From Glaesserella parasuis (GTDB taxonomy: Bacteria; Pseudomonadota; Gammaproteobacteria; Enterobacterales; Pasteurellaceae), in NCBI RefSeq assembly GCF_002015085.1, contig NZ_MUXW01000041.1, positions 5,930-69,929 of the forward strand: DNA of 64,000 bases, in the 5' to 3' direction. Below the pieces are notes generated by a model that was not told the origin of the DNA, did not search any database, and saw only the letters and a program-made list of their open reading frames with translations. The position numbers and the translations under genes are program-made. Positions 8,287 through 16,999 of this stretch are shown here, one piece after another. Position 1 is the first letter of the stretch; every line of letters begins with the position of its first letter.

Positions 8287-9882
8287 ATGAAAAAATTAAC
8301 ACAACTCTCTTTATTAGCATTAGCAGTGGCTTCTGGGTCTGCAATGGCTGCACCAAAAACCTTTGTTTACTGCTTGGAAGCATCACCTTCTTATTTTAGC
8401 CCAGCATTAGGTACTGATGGTGCAACACTAGATGCAAGTGGCCGTACCATTTTTAATAAATTAACCGATTTTAAAGAAGGTGAAACCACTGTTGTTCCAT
8501 CTTTAGCGGAAAAATGGGACGTTTCTGCGGACGGTAAAACTTACACATTCCACCTGCGTAAGGGGGTGAAATTCCATACTACCAAAGATTTTAAACCAAG
8601 CCGTGATTTTAATGCAGATGATGTACTTTTCTCATTTCATCGTCAATTAGATGCAAATCACCCATATCACAAAGTTTCGGGCGGTAACTACGAATATTTC
8701 GTTGGTATGGATATGCAAAATATCATTGATAAAGTGGAAAAAGTTGATGACTACACGGTTAAAATTAGCTTAAAAGTGCCTAATTCACCGTTCTTAGCAA
8801 ATCTTGCGATGGACTTTGCTTCTATCTACTCGGCAGAGTATGCTGATAAGATGTTAGCAGCAAAAACCCCTGAGAAATTAGATAGCAATCCAGTGGGTAC
8901 AGGTCCGTTCCAATTTGTGGATTATCAAAAAGACTCAACCGTTCGTTATAAAGCCTTTGATGATTACTGGGCAGGTAAAGCGAAAATTGATCGCTTAGTG
9001 TTCTCTATTACGCCAGATGCGTCTGTACGTTTAGCGAAATTACAAAAAGGCGAATGTCACGCAATGCCTTATCCAAACCCTGCGGATATTGCGAAATTAA
9101 AAGCAGATCCAAACATTGAAGTGTTAGAAAAACCGGGCTTAAACGTGGGTTATTTAGCGTTAAATATGACTAAAGCGCCGTTGGATAACCAAAAAGTACG
9201 TCAAGCGTTGAACCACGCAATTAATAAACAAGCGATTATCGAGTCCGTGTATCAAGGCTTCGGCCAAGTAGCTAAAAACCCATTACCACCAACAATGTGG
9301 AGCTATAATGACGATGTGAAAGATTATGACTATAATCCTGAAAAAGCGAAAGCCTTGTTAAAAGAAGCTGGCTTTGAAAATGGCTTTGAAACAGAATTAT
9401 GGGCAATGCCAGTTTCTCGTCCATATAACCCAAATGCACGTCGTATGGCGGAAATTATTCAAGATGATTGGAAAAAAGTTGGCGTAAATGCGAAAATCGT
9501 CAGCTACGAATGGGGTGAGTACTTAAAACGTTTACGCAATGGCGAAGCTTCTACTTCAATGATCGGTTGGACGGGCGATAATGGTGACCCTGATAACTTC
9601 TTAAATACGCTATTAAGCTGTTCTGCATTAGAAGCTGGCTCTAACTATGCGAAATTCTGTTATAAACCGTTTAACGATTTAGTGGTTCAAGCGGCTCAAG
9701 AAACAGATCAAGCAAAACGTACTGAGCTTTATAAACAAGCTCAAGTGATTTTCAAAGAACAAGCACCGTGGGTCACTATCGCCCACTCAACAACGTACTT
9801 CCCAGTACGCAAAGAAGTGAAAGGTTATGTGGTTAGCCCGTTCGGTTTACATAACTTCTACCAAGTAGATTTAGAGAAATAA
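8287..9882 (+). CDS. dppA: Dipeptide ABC transporter substrate-binding protein DppA
   Basis: A 531-aa periplasmic solute-binding protein of family 5 (SBP_bac_5). A Sec signal peptide ends at AMA|AP (residue 21) and there is no lipobox, which separates it from the lipoprotein paralogue HbpA/GbpA of Haemophilus. Segments such as TYTFHLRKGVKF, NPVGTGPFQF, SITPDASVRLAKLQKGEC and GWTGDNGDPDNF are close to E. coli DppA. DppA binds dipeptides and in E. coli also delivers haem to DppBCDF. It is the first gene of dppABCDF; a strong hairpin 9 bases after the stop may uncouple its high expression from the rest. Confidence 0.93.
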   Translation: MKKLTQLSLLALAVASGSAMAAPKTFVYCLEASPSYFSPALGTDGATLDASGRTIFNKLTDFKEGETTVVPSLAEKWDVSADGKTYTFHLRKGVKFHTTKDFKPSRDFNADDVLFSFHRQLDANHPYHKVSGGNYEYFVGMDMQNIIDKVEKVDDYTVKISLKVPNSPFLANLAMDFASIYSAEYADKMLAAKTPEKLDSNPVGTGPFQFVDYQKDSTVRYKAFDDYWAGKAKIDRLVFSITPDASVRLAKLQKGECHAMPYPNPADIAKLKADPNIEVLEKPGLNVGYLALNMTKAPLDNQKVRQALNHAINKQAIIESVYQGFGQVAKNPLPPTMWSYNDDVKDYDYNPEKAKALLKEAGFENGFETELWAMPVSRPYNPNARRMAEIIQDDWKKVGVNAKIVSYEWGEYLKRLRNGEASTSMIGWTGDNGDPDNFLNTLLSCSALEAGSNYAKFCYKPFNDLVVQAAQETDQAKRTELYKQAQVIFKEQAPWVTIAHSTTYFPVRKEVKGYVVSPFGLHNFYQVDLEK

Positions 9883-9890
9883 GGCAACAT

Positions 9891-9951
9891 TGTAGGGTGG
9901 GTCTTGACCCACCTTTTAGTTTAGTTATGGTGGGTCAAGACCCACCCTACA
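9891..9951. repeat. Palindromic intergenic element, family A copy 1 (dppA-dppB)
   Basis: Two 23-base arms, TGTAGGGTGGGTCTTGACC... (9891-9913) and their exact reverse complement (9929-9951), surround a 15-base spacer. Each arm is itself nearly palindromic (GGTGGGTC-tt-GACCCACC), so the unit can form one long stem or two short ones. A second copy lies at 25854-25919. In an operon such a structure may stabilise or attenuate mRNA; it also resembles small non-autonomous mobile palindromes. Confidence 0.85.
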
Positions 9952-9975
9952 AATTGAAAAACGCTGAGATATTTA

Positions 9976-10980
9976 ATGTTTCAATTTATTCTTAAACGTC
10001 TTTTAATGGTTATCCCAACCTTTATTGCGATAACCTTGATTACCTTTGCTCTTGTGCATTTAATCCCTGGCGATCCGATTGAGATCCGAATGGGTGAACG
10101 TGGTTTAACGCCCGAAGTTCACGCACAGATGATGGCACAGCTTGGTTTAGATCTTCCGTTACACGAACAGTATTTTAACTATATCAAGGGTGTGTTTCAG
10201 GGGGATTTAGGTAATTCGTTTCGTAATAACGAACCTGTGCTGAAAGAATTTTTTACCCTTTTCCCAGCAACAGTAGAGTTAGCATTTTTTGCTCTGTTGT
10301 GGTCGTTGGTTGCTGGTATTTTATTTGGCGTGATTGCGGCGGTGAAGAAAGAATCTTGGCTTTCCCACGCTATTTCGTCGATCTCTTTAACAGGTTATTC
10401 AATGCCAATCTTCTGGTGGGGCTTAATTTTAATTCTTTATTTTTCAACGCCATTGGGCTTGCCTGCCTCAGGGCGTTTACCTGCAGAATACTGGATCGAA
10501 GCTGAAACAGGCTTTATGTTGATTGATACTTGGAATTCTGACGAACCAGGTGCGTTTGTAGCAGCGATTAAATCGTTGATTTTACCTGCGATTGTTCTTG
10601 GTACTATTCCATTAGCCATTATTACTCGTATGACCCGTTCTTCGATGTTGGAAGTGTTGGGTGAAGATTATATCCGCACCGCCAAAGCGAAAGGGTTAAA
10701 CACAACGCGTATTGTGATTATCCACGCCTTGCGTAATGCGTTAATTCCTGTGGTAACGGTGGTTGGTTTAATTGTGGGACAACTATTATCAGGGGCAGTT
10801 TTAACCGAAAACATTTTCTCTTGGCCAGGGATCGGGAAATGGATTATTGATGCGATCAATTCGCGTGACTACCCTGTGCTACAAGGTTCAGTGTTGATTA
10901 TTGCTACCTTGATTATTTTAGTGAATTTAACCGTAGATTTGATTTACGGCGTGGTTAATCCTCGGATTAGACATACTTAA
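9976..10980 (+). CDS. dppB: Dipeptide ABC transporter permease DppB
   Basis: A 334-aa inner-membrane permease with about six transmembrane segments. The N-terminal motif MFQFILKRLLMVIPTFIAIT and GLDLPLHEQYFNYIKGVFQGDLG are typical of DppB/OppB. The ABC-permease EAA loop is near the C-terminus (EDYIRTAKAKGLNTTRIV...HALRNALIPVVT). It pairs with DppC to form the channel for peptides and probably haem. It is separated from dppA by a palindromic repeat and from dppC by a 284-base insertion-like region, which is odd because dppB and dppC normally almost touch. Confidence 0.95.
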   Translation: MFQFILKRLLMVIPTFIAITLITFALVHLIPGDPIEIRMGERGLTPEVHAQMMAQLGLDLPLHEQYFNYIKGVFQGDLGNSFRNNEPVLKEFFTLFPATVELAFFALLWSLVAGILFGVIAAVKKESWLSHAISSISLTGYSMPIFWWGLILILYFSTPLGLPASGRLPAEYWIEAETGFMLIDTWNSDEPGAFVAAIKSLILPAIVLGTIPLAIITRMTRSSMLEVLGEDYIRTAKAKGLNTTRIVIIHALRNALIPVVTVVGLIVGQLLSGAVLTENIFSWPGIGKWIIDAINSRDYPVLQGSVLIIATLIILVNLTVDLIYGVVNPRIRHT

Positions 10981-10983
10981 AAA

Positions 10984-11224
10984 AATCCCTCCCCTAATAA
11001 TCCCTTCCCCCGTTTACGGGAGGACAAATGCGATAGCATTTGAGCGTTGGCTTCGCCAACGACCCGAAGGGTGAGCGAAGCGAATAACGTGCCGAAGGCG
11101 GAAGGGGGGATTACAAACAGAGTTTGCAAGATTTTTATAAAATTAAACCGCTTGTAGTTGCCCTTACGGGCAATCCCCCCTCCCTAACCCTCCCCCGTGA
11201 ACGGGGGAGGGGAAATAATATAGG
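10984..11224. repeat. Composite palindrome-rich element between dppB and dppC
   Basis: About 240 bases, more GC-rich than the flanking genes. The ends are inverted to each other: CCCTCCCCTAATAATCCC... / CCCCCGTTTACGGGAGG near 10986-11024, and CCCTCCCCCGTGAACGGGGGAGGGG near 11187-11213. Inside are further hairpins (GCGTTGGC-TTC-GCCAACG around 11042-11060, TGCCC-TTAC-GGGCA around 11159-11172). It carries a USS-like ACCGCTTGT at about 11145. There is no open reading frame of note. It looks like a MITE-type or nested intergenic repeat inserted in the dpp operon. Confidence 0.65.
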
Positions 11225-11264
11225 GGGAAATATATAAAAATAGATTTATTTGTTGGAGTAATAA

Positions 11265-12158
11265 ATGTCTTCTCAAGTAGAAACAACCTCACCAGCCCCA
11301 CTAACACCTTTACAAGAGTTTTGGCTCTATTTTCGCCAAAATAAAGGGGCGGTGGTTGGTTTAACTTTTATTGTGATTGTTGGGCTTGCCTGCATTTTTG
11401 CAGAATTTGTTGCCCCTTTCGATCCGATTACACAAAACCGCAGTGCATTGTTATTGCCACCTGCGTGGTTTGAAGGCGGTAATTCTGCCTATTTACTCGG
11501 CACGGACGACATCGGGCGTGATATTCTTTCTCGTATTATTTATGGGGCAAGATTATCAATCTTTATCGGTCTGTTGATCGTCGTGATGTCCTGTATTCTA
11601 GGGGTGATTTTAGGTTTGTTAGCGGGTTATTACGGCGGCACTATTGATATCGTGATTATGCGTTTTGTCGATATTATGCTCGCAATTCCAAGCCTATTAT
11701 TAACCATCGGTGTCGTGACTATTCTTGGTCCCTCGCTACTGAACGCAGCGATTGCAATTGCTGTGGTGTCTATTCCAAGCTATGTGCGTTTAACCCGAGC
11801 TTCTGTGCTAAGCGAAAAAAATCGTGATTATGTGACCGCTTCTCGTGTGGCTGGGGCTGGTGTATGGCGTTTGATGTTTATTGTAATTTTGCCAAACTGT
11901 TTAGCGCCACTGATTGTTCAGATGACAATGGGGATCTCTAATGCGATTTTAGAGCTTGCGGCACTTGGCTTCTTGGGGATCGGCGCACAACCACCGACAC
12001 CAGAACTCGGCACAATGCTTGCCGAATCTCGTGGCTTTATGCAATCGGCAAACTGGTTGGTGACAATCCCAGGTTTAGCGATTTTATCTCTCGTGCTTGC
12101 CTTTAACTTAATGGGTGACGGCTTGCGTGATGCACTTGATCCAAAATTAAAACAGTAA
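11265..12158 (+). CDS. dppC: Dipeptide ABC transporter permease DppC
   Basis: A 297-aa permease partner of DppB. The N-terminal OppC_N segment (LQEFWLYFRQNKGAVVGLTFI) and the motif HYLLGTDDIGRDILSR-like LLGTDDIGRDILSRIIYGAR are typical. The EAA loop is KNRDYVTASRVAGAGVWRLM, and the C-terminus ends in GDGLRDALDPKLKQ. A GGAG ribosome site precedes the ATG. Only 10 bases separate it from dppD, so dppCDF is a tight unit downstream of the repeat element. Confidence 0.95.
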   Translation: MSSQVETTSPAPLTPLQEFWLYFRQNKGAVVGLTFIVIVGLACIFAEFVAPFDPITQNRSALLLPPAWFEGGNSAYLLGTDDIGRDILSRIIYGARLSIFIGLLIVVMSCILGVILGLLAGYYGGTIDIVIMRFVDIMLAIPSLLLTIGVVTILGPSLLNAAIAIAVVSIPSYVRLTRASVLSEKNRDYVTASRVAGAGVWRLMFIVILPNCLAPLIVQMTMGISNAILELAALGFLGIGAQPPTPELGTMLAESRGFMQSANWLVTIPGLAILSLVLAFNLMGDGLRDALDPKLKQ

Positions 12159-12168
12159 GGGGAACGAA

Positions 12169-13152
12169 ATGGCATTATTAAAAGTAGATGAACTTTCGGT
12201 TCACTTTGGCGATAAAAAAGCCCCGTTTAGAGCGGTGGATCGAGTAAGTTATGAAGTCAATGAAAGCGAAGTGCTAGGCATTGTGGGCGAGTCAGGTTCG
12301 GGTAAATCGGTCAGTTCCCTTGCAATTATGGGGCTTATTGATTTCCCTGGGCGTGTAATGGCAAATTCGTTACGTTTCAACGGACATAATCTGCTTGATT
12401 TAAAACCAAAAGAGAAGCAGAAAATTGTCGGCGCTGATGTAGCGATGATTTTCCAAGATGCAATGACAAGCCTCAACCCAAGTTACACTGTGGGTTATCA
12501 AATTATGGAAGCCCTGAAGGTTCATCAAGGCGGTTCAAAAGCGTGGCGAAAAGAGCGTGCAATTGAATTATTGACGATGGTTGGCATTCCTGATCCAACA
12601 TCTCGTTTAGATGTCTATCCGCACCAACTTTCAGGCGGTATGAGCCAACGTGTGATGATCGCCATGGCGATTGCTTGCAATCCGAAATTATTGATTGCTG
12701 ACGAGCCGACAACGGCGTTAGATGTAACCATTCAAGCACAAATTATTGATTTATTGCTTGAGTTGCAACGCAAAGAAAATATGGCATTGATTTTGATCAC
12801 TCACGATTTAGCCTTAGTCGCCGAGTCGGCTCACCGTATTATCGTGATGTATGCAGGGCAAGTGGTAGAAGAAGGCAAGTCTGAACAAATTTTCAAATCA
12901 CCGCTTCACCCTTATACCCAAGCGTTATTAAAAGCGTTGCCTGAGTTTGCAGAAGGTAAATCTCGCTTGCAATCACTACCAGGTGTCGTGCCAGGTAAAT
13001 ATGACCGTCCGCAAGGTTGCTTGCTCAACCCACGCTGTCCGTATGCAACGGATTTATGCCGACAAAAAGAGCCAGAACTACGCACAGTAAACGGCAGACA
13101 GGTGAAATGCCATACGCCGTTGAATGAGAGTGGATTGCCACAACCAATTTAG
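12169..13152 (+). CDS. dppD: Dipeptide ABC transporter ATP-binding protein DppD
   Basis: A 327-aa ABC ATPase energising dipeptide uptake. Walker A is GESGSGKS (about residues 40-47), the signature is LSGGMSQR, Walker B is LLIADEPTTALDVT, and the switch His is in ITHDLALVAE. The C-terminal oligopeptide-transporter extension contains cysteines of the GCLLNPRCPYATDLC type seen in DppD/OppD, where they bind an iron-sulfur cluster or metal. An AAGGGGAACGA ribosome site precedes the start; dppF follows after 14 bases. Confidence 0.95.
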   Translation: MALLKVDELSVHFGDKKAPFRAVDRVSYEVNESEVLGIVGESGSGKSVSSLAIMGLIDFPGRVMANSLRFNGHNLLDLKPKEKQKIVGADVAMIFQDAMTSLNPSYTVGYQIMEALKVHQGGSKAWRKERAIELLTMVGIPDPTSRLDVYPHQLSGGMSQRVMIAMAIACNPKLLIADEPTTALDVTIQAQIIDLLLELQRKENMALILITHDLALVAESAHRIIVMYAGQVVEEGKSEQIFKSPLHPYTQALLKALPEFAEGKSRLQSLPGVVPGKYDRPQGCLLNPRCPYATDLCRQKEPELRTVNGRQVKCHTPLNESGLPQPI

Positions 13153-13166
13153 TAAGATAGATAAAT

Positions 13167-14147
13167 ATGCAAAACAATACCCAAAACCCACCACTTCTCA
13201 ATGCGGTGGATCTCAAAAAATACTACCCTGTAAAAAAGGGAATGTTTAGCAAGCCGAAACTAGTAAAAGCGGTGGACGGTGTTTCTTTTACCCTTGAACG
13301 TGGCAAAACCCTTGCCGTGGTGGGTGAATCGGGCTGTGGCAAATCAACCTTAGGACGTATGCTGACAATGATTGAGCCACCAACAGAAGGGGAATTGTTC
13401 TATAACGGACAAAATTTCTTAGTCAGCGATACGGAAACAGAAAAATTACGTCGTAAGAAAATCCAGATCGTATTCCAAAACCCTTATGCGTCACTTAATC
13501 CACGCAAAAAAGTAGGGGCAATTTTAGAAGAGCCTTTGCTTATTAACACCGAATTATCTGCACAAGAGCGTAAAGCTCAAGTGTTGGAAATGATGGCGAA
13601 GGTTGGTTTAAAACCTGAATTTTACGACCGCTATCCGCATATGTTCTCAGGCGGACAACGCCAACGTATTGCGATTGCCCGTGGTTTGATGTTGAAACCT
13701 GATATTGTAGTTGCCGATGAACCTGTGTCAGCCCTTGACGTATCCGTCCGTGCACAAGTGTTAAACTTGATGATGGATTTACAAGAAGAGCTTGGGTTGT
13801 CTTATGTGTTTATCTCTCACGATTTATCGGTGGTAGAACATATTGCTGATGAAGTGATGGTGATGTATTTAGGACGTTGCGTAGAACAAGGCAATACCAA
13901 AGAGATTTTCGGCAACCCACGCCACCCTTACACTCAAGCCTTGTTATCAGCAACACCTCGTCTGGAAGCAGAACATCGCCGTGAACGAATTAAACTCACT
14001 GGCGAATTACCAAGTCCGCTTAATCCACCAAAAGGCTGTGCGTTCCACGCCCGTTGTCGTTTGGCGACAGAGCGTTGTAAACAAGAACGCCCTGAGCTAA
14101 AAAACTATGAAAACAGCACGAAGATAGCTTGTTTTATGGTGGAGTAA
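13167..14147 (+). CDS. dppF: Dipeptide ABC transporter ATP-binding protein DppF
   Basis: A 326-aa second ATPase of the Dpp transporter. Walker A is GESGCGKST, the signature is FSGGQRQRIAIARGL, Walker B is IVVADEPVSALDVS, and the H-loop is FISHDLSVVEHI. The Cys-rich tail GCAFHARCRLATERC matches the OppF/DppF C-terminal domain. It is the last gene of the operon; a bidirectional hairpin 25 bases downstream separates it from the convergent ruvC. Confidence 0.95.
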   Translation: MQNNTQNPPLLNAVDLKKYYPVKKGMFSKPKLVKAVDGVSFTLERGKTLAVVGESGCGKSTLGRMLTMIEPPTEGELFYNGQNFLVSDTETEKLRRKKIQIVFQNPYASLNPRKKVGAILEEPLLINTELSAQERKAQVLEMMAKVGLKPEFYDRYPHMFSGGQRQRIAIARGLMLKPDIVVADEPVSALDVSVRAQVLNLMMDLQEELGLSYVFISHDLSVVEHIADEVMVMYLGRCVEQGNTKEIFGNPRHPYTQALLSATPRLEAEHRRERIKLTGELPSPLNPPKGCAFHARCRLATERCKQERPELKNYENSTKIACFMVE

Positions 14148-14172
14148 GAATTTTATATTTGTTGTACGCTTT

Positions 14173-14198
14173 ATTGCCTTACTCTATAGTAAGGCAAT
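14173..14198. terminator. Bidirectional hairpin between dppF and ruvC
   Basis: ATTGCCTTACT (14173-14183) pairs perfectly with AGTAAGGCAAT (14188-14198) around a 4-base loop, followed by TTAATTTC on the plus strand. It sits between two convergent genes and reaches the ruvC stop codon, as expected for a shared terminator. Confidence 0.7.
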
Positions 14199-14777
14199 TT
14201 AATTTCTAAATCTAAATCTTCCTCGACTATATCTCGTTTTCATCAACGCCAGAATTTGCTCTTTTTCGCTTGATACCGCTTGGCTACTCTGTTTAGCCAC
14301 CGTAAGCGAATGTTGAATAGAGTGAGCGTGAGTAATGGCAATCGCCAATGCATCTGCTGCGTCAGCTTGAGGTTTAGCGGAAAGTTGCAAAATACGTGTA
14401 ACCATATCTTGCACCTGTACTTTATCCGCCGAACCGATACCCACAACCGTTTGTTTTACTAAGCGTGCAGCATATTCAAAGACAGGTAAATCATGATTAA
14501 CCGCAGCAACAATCGCCGTTCCCCTTGCCTGCCCTAATTTCAATGCTGAATCCGCATTTTTTGCCATAAATACTTGCTCAATGGCAAACATATCGGGTTG
14601 AAACTGAGTGATAATTTCTGTCACCCCGGCGTAAATACGTTTTAATCGGGTTGGAAGGTCATCCACGGATGTACGGATTGCGCCACTTCCGAGATATTCT
14701 AAATGCCGTCCAGTTTGATGAATCACGCCATAGCCTGTTACGCGAGAGCCTGGGTCAATACCTAAAATAATTGCCAT
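14199..14777 (-). CDS. ruvC: Crossover junction endodeoxyribonuclease RuvC
   Basis: A 192-aa Holliday junction resolvase. The four catalytic acidic residues are visible: Asp8 (ILGIDPGS), Glu67 (FAIEQVFM), and Asp139 and Asp142 (QADAADALA). It normally acts with RuvAB, and in many gammaproteobacteria the order is nudB-yebC-ruvC-ruvA-ruvB. Here no ruvA or ruvB follows: dppF converges instead, and a lipoprotein gene separates ruvC from yebC, so the cluster has been rearranged. Confidence 0.96.
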   Translation of the reverse strand: MAIILGIDPGSRVTGYGVIHQTGRHLEYLGSGAIRTSVDDLPTRLKRIYAGVTEIITQFQPDMFAIEQVFMAKNADSALKLGQARGTAIVAAVNHDLPVFEYAARLVKQTVVGIGSADKVQVQDMVTRILQLSAKPQADAADALAIAITHAHSIQHSLTVAKQSSQAVSSEKEQILALMKTRYSRGRFRFRN

Positions 14778-14850
14778 TTTATGTCCAAAAAGAAAGTGGA
14801 TTTGTTATTCACAAACCCACTTTATAGTCAATCTTAATTAGATAATCAAC

Positions 14851-15306
14851 TTATTTTGTAACTACACAGTTTTTTGCAAGAATTTGATTGTTTGCCGTAA
14901 ACATGACAGGTACAGTTGTTTCTGCTGTTTTCGCACTAAAGCCTATATCTAGACTCCATACATTTGTGCCTGAAACAAATTTCACACCGTCTTGATAGGT
15001 TGCATCTACTTTCAGATTTTCGCCTACCACTTTTTTGTTAATGGTGACTGTTGCAGTTGATGGTTCGCCATTGTTGAAAGTATAAACCGCTGAAACAGGT
15101 TGGTTTGTTTTGCCATTCACACTACAAGTGTAAGTAACAGTTTTTGAGCCTGTTGTGATATTTTTTGCTGCAGTTGTACTATCAACAGCAGTGCTACCTG
15201 CATTACCCTCAATATTTGCTGTTGAAGATGCAACATCAGAAACTGTTGAACAAGCTGTAAGTATCGCAGCTGCTGCAAATGTTGGAAGTAATTTAACTAA
15301 TTTCAT
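14851..15306 (-). CDS. Lipoprotein with adhesin-complex-protein (ACP)/MliC-like domain
   Basis: A 151-aa predicted lipoprotein. The ATG at 15306 is preferred over one 66 bases upstream because it follows an AAGGAAAAGGA ribosome site and begins a clean signal peptide with lipobox LTAC (Cys19). A low-complexity Ser/Thr/Ala linker (about 20-55) precedes a beta-rich domain with two cysteines, Cys61 (TYTCSVNG) and Cys147 (AKNCVV). Their placement, plus YTFNNGEPSTATV and FTANNQILAKNC, resembles the Neisseria adhesin complex protein and MliC-type inhibitors of C-type lysozyme. The resemblance is from memory of the fold pattern; function is inferred. It lies between yebC and ruvC. Confidence 0.6.
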   Translation of the reverse strand: MKLVKLLPTFAAAAILTACSTVSDVASSTANIEGNAGSTAVDSTTAAKNITTGSKTVTYTCSVNGKTNQPVSAVYTFNNGEPSTATVTINKKVVGENLKVDATYQDGVKFVSGTNVWSLDIGFSAKTAETTVPVMFTANNQILAKNCVVTK

Positions 15307-15422
15307 TCCTTTTCCTTTTGTATTGATTAAAAAGATCGCTCTCTTAGAAAAGGAAAAAATGGGAAAGTTCAAAAAAATAATCTCAAGCTAAATACTTGAG
15401 ATTACTTTTTATTCATTTTTAA

Positions 15423-16163
15423 TTAAAGCAATGCAGCCACTTCATCACTGATTTCGCCGTTGTGATACACGTTTTGCACATCATCACAATCTTCAAGGCG
15501 GTTAATTAAATCTAATAATTTCGGTGCAGTTTCTGCATCAAGTTGGACAGTCGTTGATGGGATCATTGTCACTTCTGCATTTTCAACTTTAAAACCTGCC
15601 GCTTCAATGCCATCTCGCACAGCGCCTAAATCTTCCCAAGCAGTATAGATTTCAAATGAACCATCTTCTTGTGGCTGAATATCATCGGCACCTGCTTCAA
15701 TTGCTGCTTCAGTCAATGCATCTTCGTCTGCACTTGCGATTAAAATTAACCCTTTCTTACTAAATAAATAGCCAACTGAACCTTCAGTTCCTAAGTTACC
15801 ACCACATTTAGTAAAACTTGGACGAACCTGTGAGATTGTTCGGTTAGCATTATCACTTAGACACTCAACCATCACAGCAGTTCCACCCGGACCGTAACCT
15901 TCGTACACTTTGGTTTCCATATTGGTATCATCACCACCACCGACACCACGGTCGATAGCTCGATTGATAGTATCACGCGTCATATTATTAGATAACGCTT
16001 TATCCACCGCCGCACGCAAACGTGGGTTAGAGCTAGTGTCGCCACCACCTAATTTTGCGGCCGTTACTAATTCACGAATTAATTTGGTAAAAATCTTACC
16101 GCGTTGTGCATCTTGTGCTGCTTTGCGGTGTTTAATGTTAGCCCACTTACTATGACCTGCCAT
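15423..16163 (-). CDS. yebC: YebC/PmpR family DNA-binding regulatory protein
   Basis: A 246-aa YebC (TACO1) family protein. The N-terminus MAGHSKWANIKHRKAAQDA is diagnostic, with later motifs NMTRDTINRAIDRGVGG, YEGYGPGGTAVMVECLSDN and TEGSVGYLFSKKG. Members have been described as transcriptional regulators and as factors assisting translation of proline-rich stretches. An AAGGAAAC ribosome site precedes the start. It lies downstream of nudB in the same direction. Confidence 0.95.
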   Translation of the reverse strand: MAGHSKWANIKHRKAAQDAQRGKIFTKLIRELVTAAKLGGGDTSSNPRLRAAVDKALSNNMTRDTINRAIDRGVGGGDDTNMETKVYEGYGPGGTAVMVECLSDNANRTISQVRPSFTKCGGNLGTEGSVGYLFSKKGLILIASADEDALTEAAIEAGADDIQPQEDGSFEIYTAWEDLGAVRDGIEAAGFKVENAEVTMIPSTTVQLDAETAPKLLDLINRLEDCDDVQNVYHNGEISDEVAALL

Positions 16164-16205
16164 TCTCTTGTTTCCTTCTTTTTAATTTATGTTTCAATAT
16201 AAGAA

Positions 16206-16244
16206 GGTAGGGACATACTGCGTGTGTCCACGGGCTGTCCCCAC
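16206..16244. repeat. Palindromic intergenic element, family B copy 1 (partial)
   Basis: GTAGGGACATACTGCGTGT... starting at 16206 closely matches the left arm of the element at 29561-29637. The right arm here is shorter (GGGCTGTCCCC). It lies between nudB and yebC. Confidence 0.6.
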
Positions 16245-16253
16245 CATCATTTT

Positions 16254-16706
16254 TTAATTACAAGCGGTCTGAACCGCCAAATATTTTGCAATCGCTTCGG
16301 CATTATTGGGGGATTTGGTGAGTGCCACCGCATCATTTACCGAAAGCCATTGATACGCTAAATGTTCCGTTAATATCGGCTCAATTTCATCGGGTAATGC
16401 CAATAAAAACCAATGCTCCGTGTTATGCGTAACGTCAGGGGCGTATTTATAACGGAATTGCGGAAAAATCTCAAATTTCACACTCGTTTTGCAATCATAA
16501 AGTGCTAAATTTTGAGCAATAATGTCAATTCCTACTTCTTCTCTCACTTCACGCAATGCCGTTTGATAAGGTGTTTCCCCTATTTCAATCGTCCCTGTCA
16601 CCGACTGCCAAAAGGTTGGATCGTCTTGCCGTTGGAGCATTAGTGCTCGCTGAGTTTTTTCGGCATAAATTACCACGAGAACAGAATAGGAATTTTTGTA
16701 GTTCAT
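16254..16706 (-). CDS. nudB: Dihydroneopterin triphosphate diphosphatase NudB
   Basis: A 150-aa Nudix hydrolase that removes pyrophosphate from dihydroneopterin triphosphate in folate synthesis. The Nudix box is visible as GTIEIGETPYQTALREVREE followed by VGI. The N-terminus YKNSYSVLVVIYAEKTQRAL and the internal FWQSVTGTIE match NudB. It precedes yebC as in E. coli. A USS core ACAAGCGGT lies at its 3' end (about 16260). The usual upstream neighbour aspS is absent; the type I secretion operon starts there, in the opposite direction. Confidence 0.92.
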   Translation of the reverse strand: MNYKNSYSVLVVIYAEKTQRALMLQRQDDPTFWQSVTGTIEIGETPYQTALREVREEVGIDIIAQNLALYDCKTSVKFEIFPQFRYKYAPDVTHNTEHWFLLALPDEIEPILTEHLAYQWLSVNDAVALTKSPNNAEAIAKYLAVQTACN

Positions 16707-16999
16707 TTTTATGTACCATATAAGAGTTTTTACATCGGATATGTGCGCTCTACCTTTATCGTTTATGGTTTATGGTTTTTCAGCATGTGCCAGAACATTG
16801 TAAAATTTCAAAGAGTAAATAACAAGATTAGATATTGAAATGAATTGATTAGTCAAATCGTGCGATTTTTTTCTGAGAAATAAATGCTTAAATTTATGCT
16901 AAAGCAGTGAGATTTTCATAAGAATACGATTTCAAATTTCCCTTATATCAATTTTTTTTGTTATCCTAACGACAATGTAATTGAATAGACTTATCTTGT

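Noticed and set aside
9891..9951. Paired palindromes as part of a CRISPR array
   Set aside because: There are only two arms, inverted rather than direct, with no series of spacers; the second copy is 16 kb away.
16707..16999. Small RNA or substrate gene between nudB and the TolC-like gene
   Set aside because: No open frame with a ribosome site, no glycine-rich repeats and no clear promoter-terminator pair.
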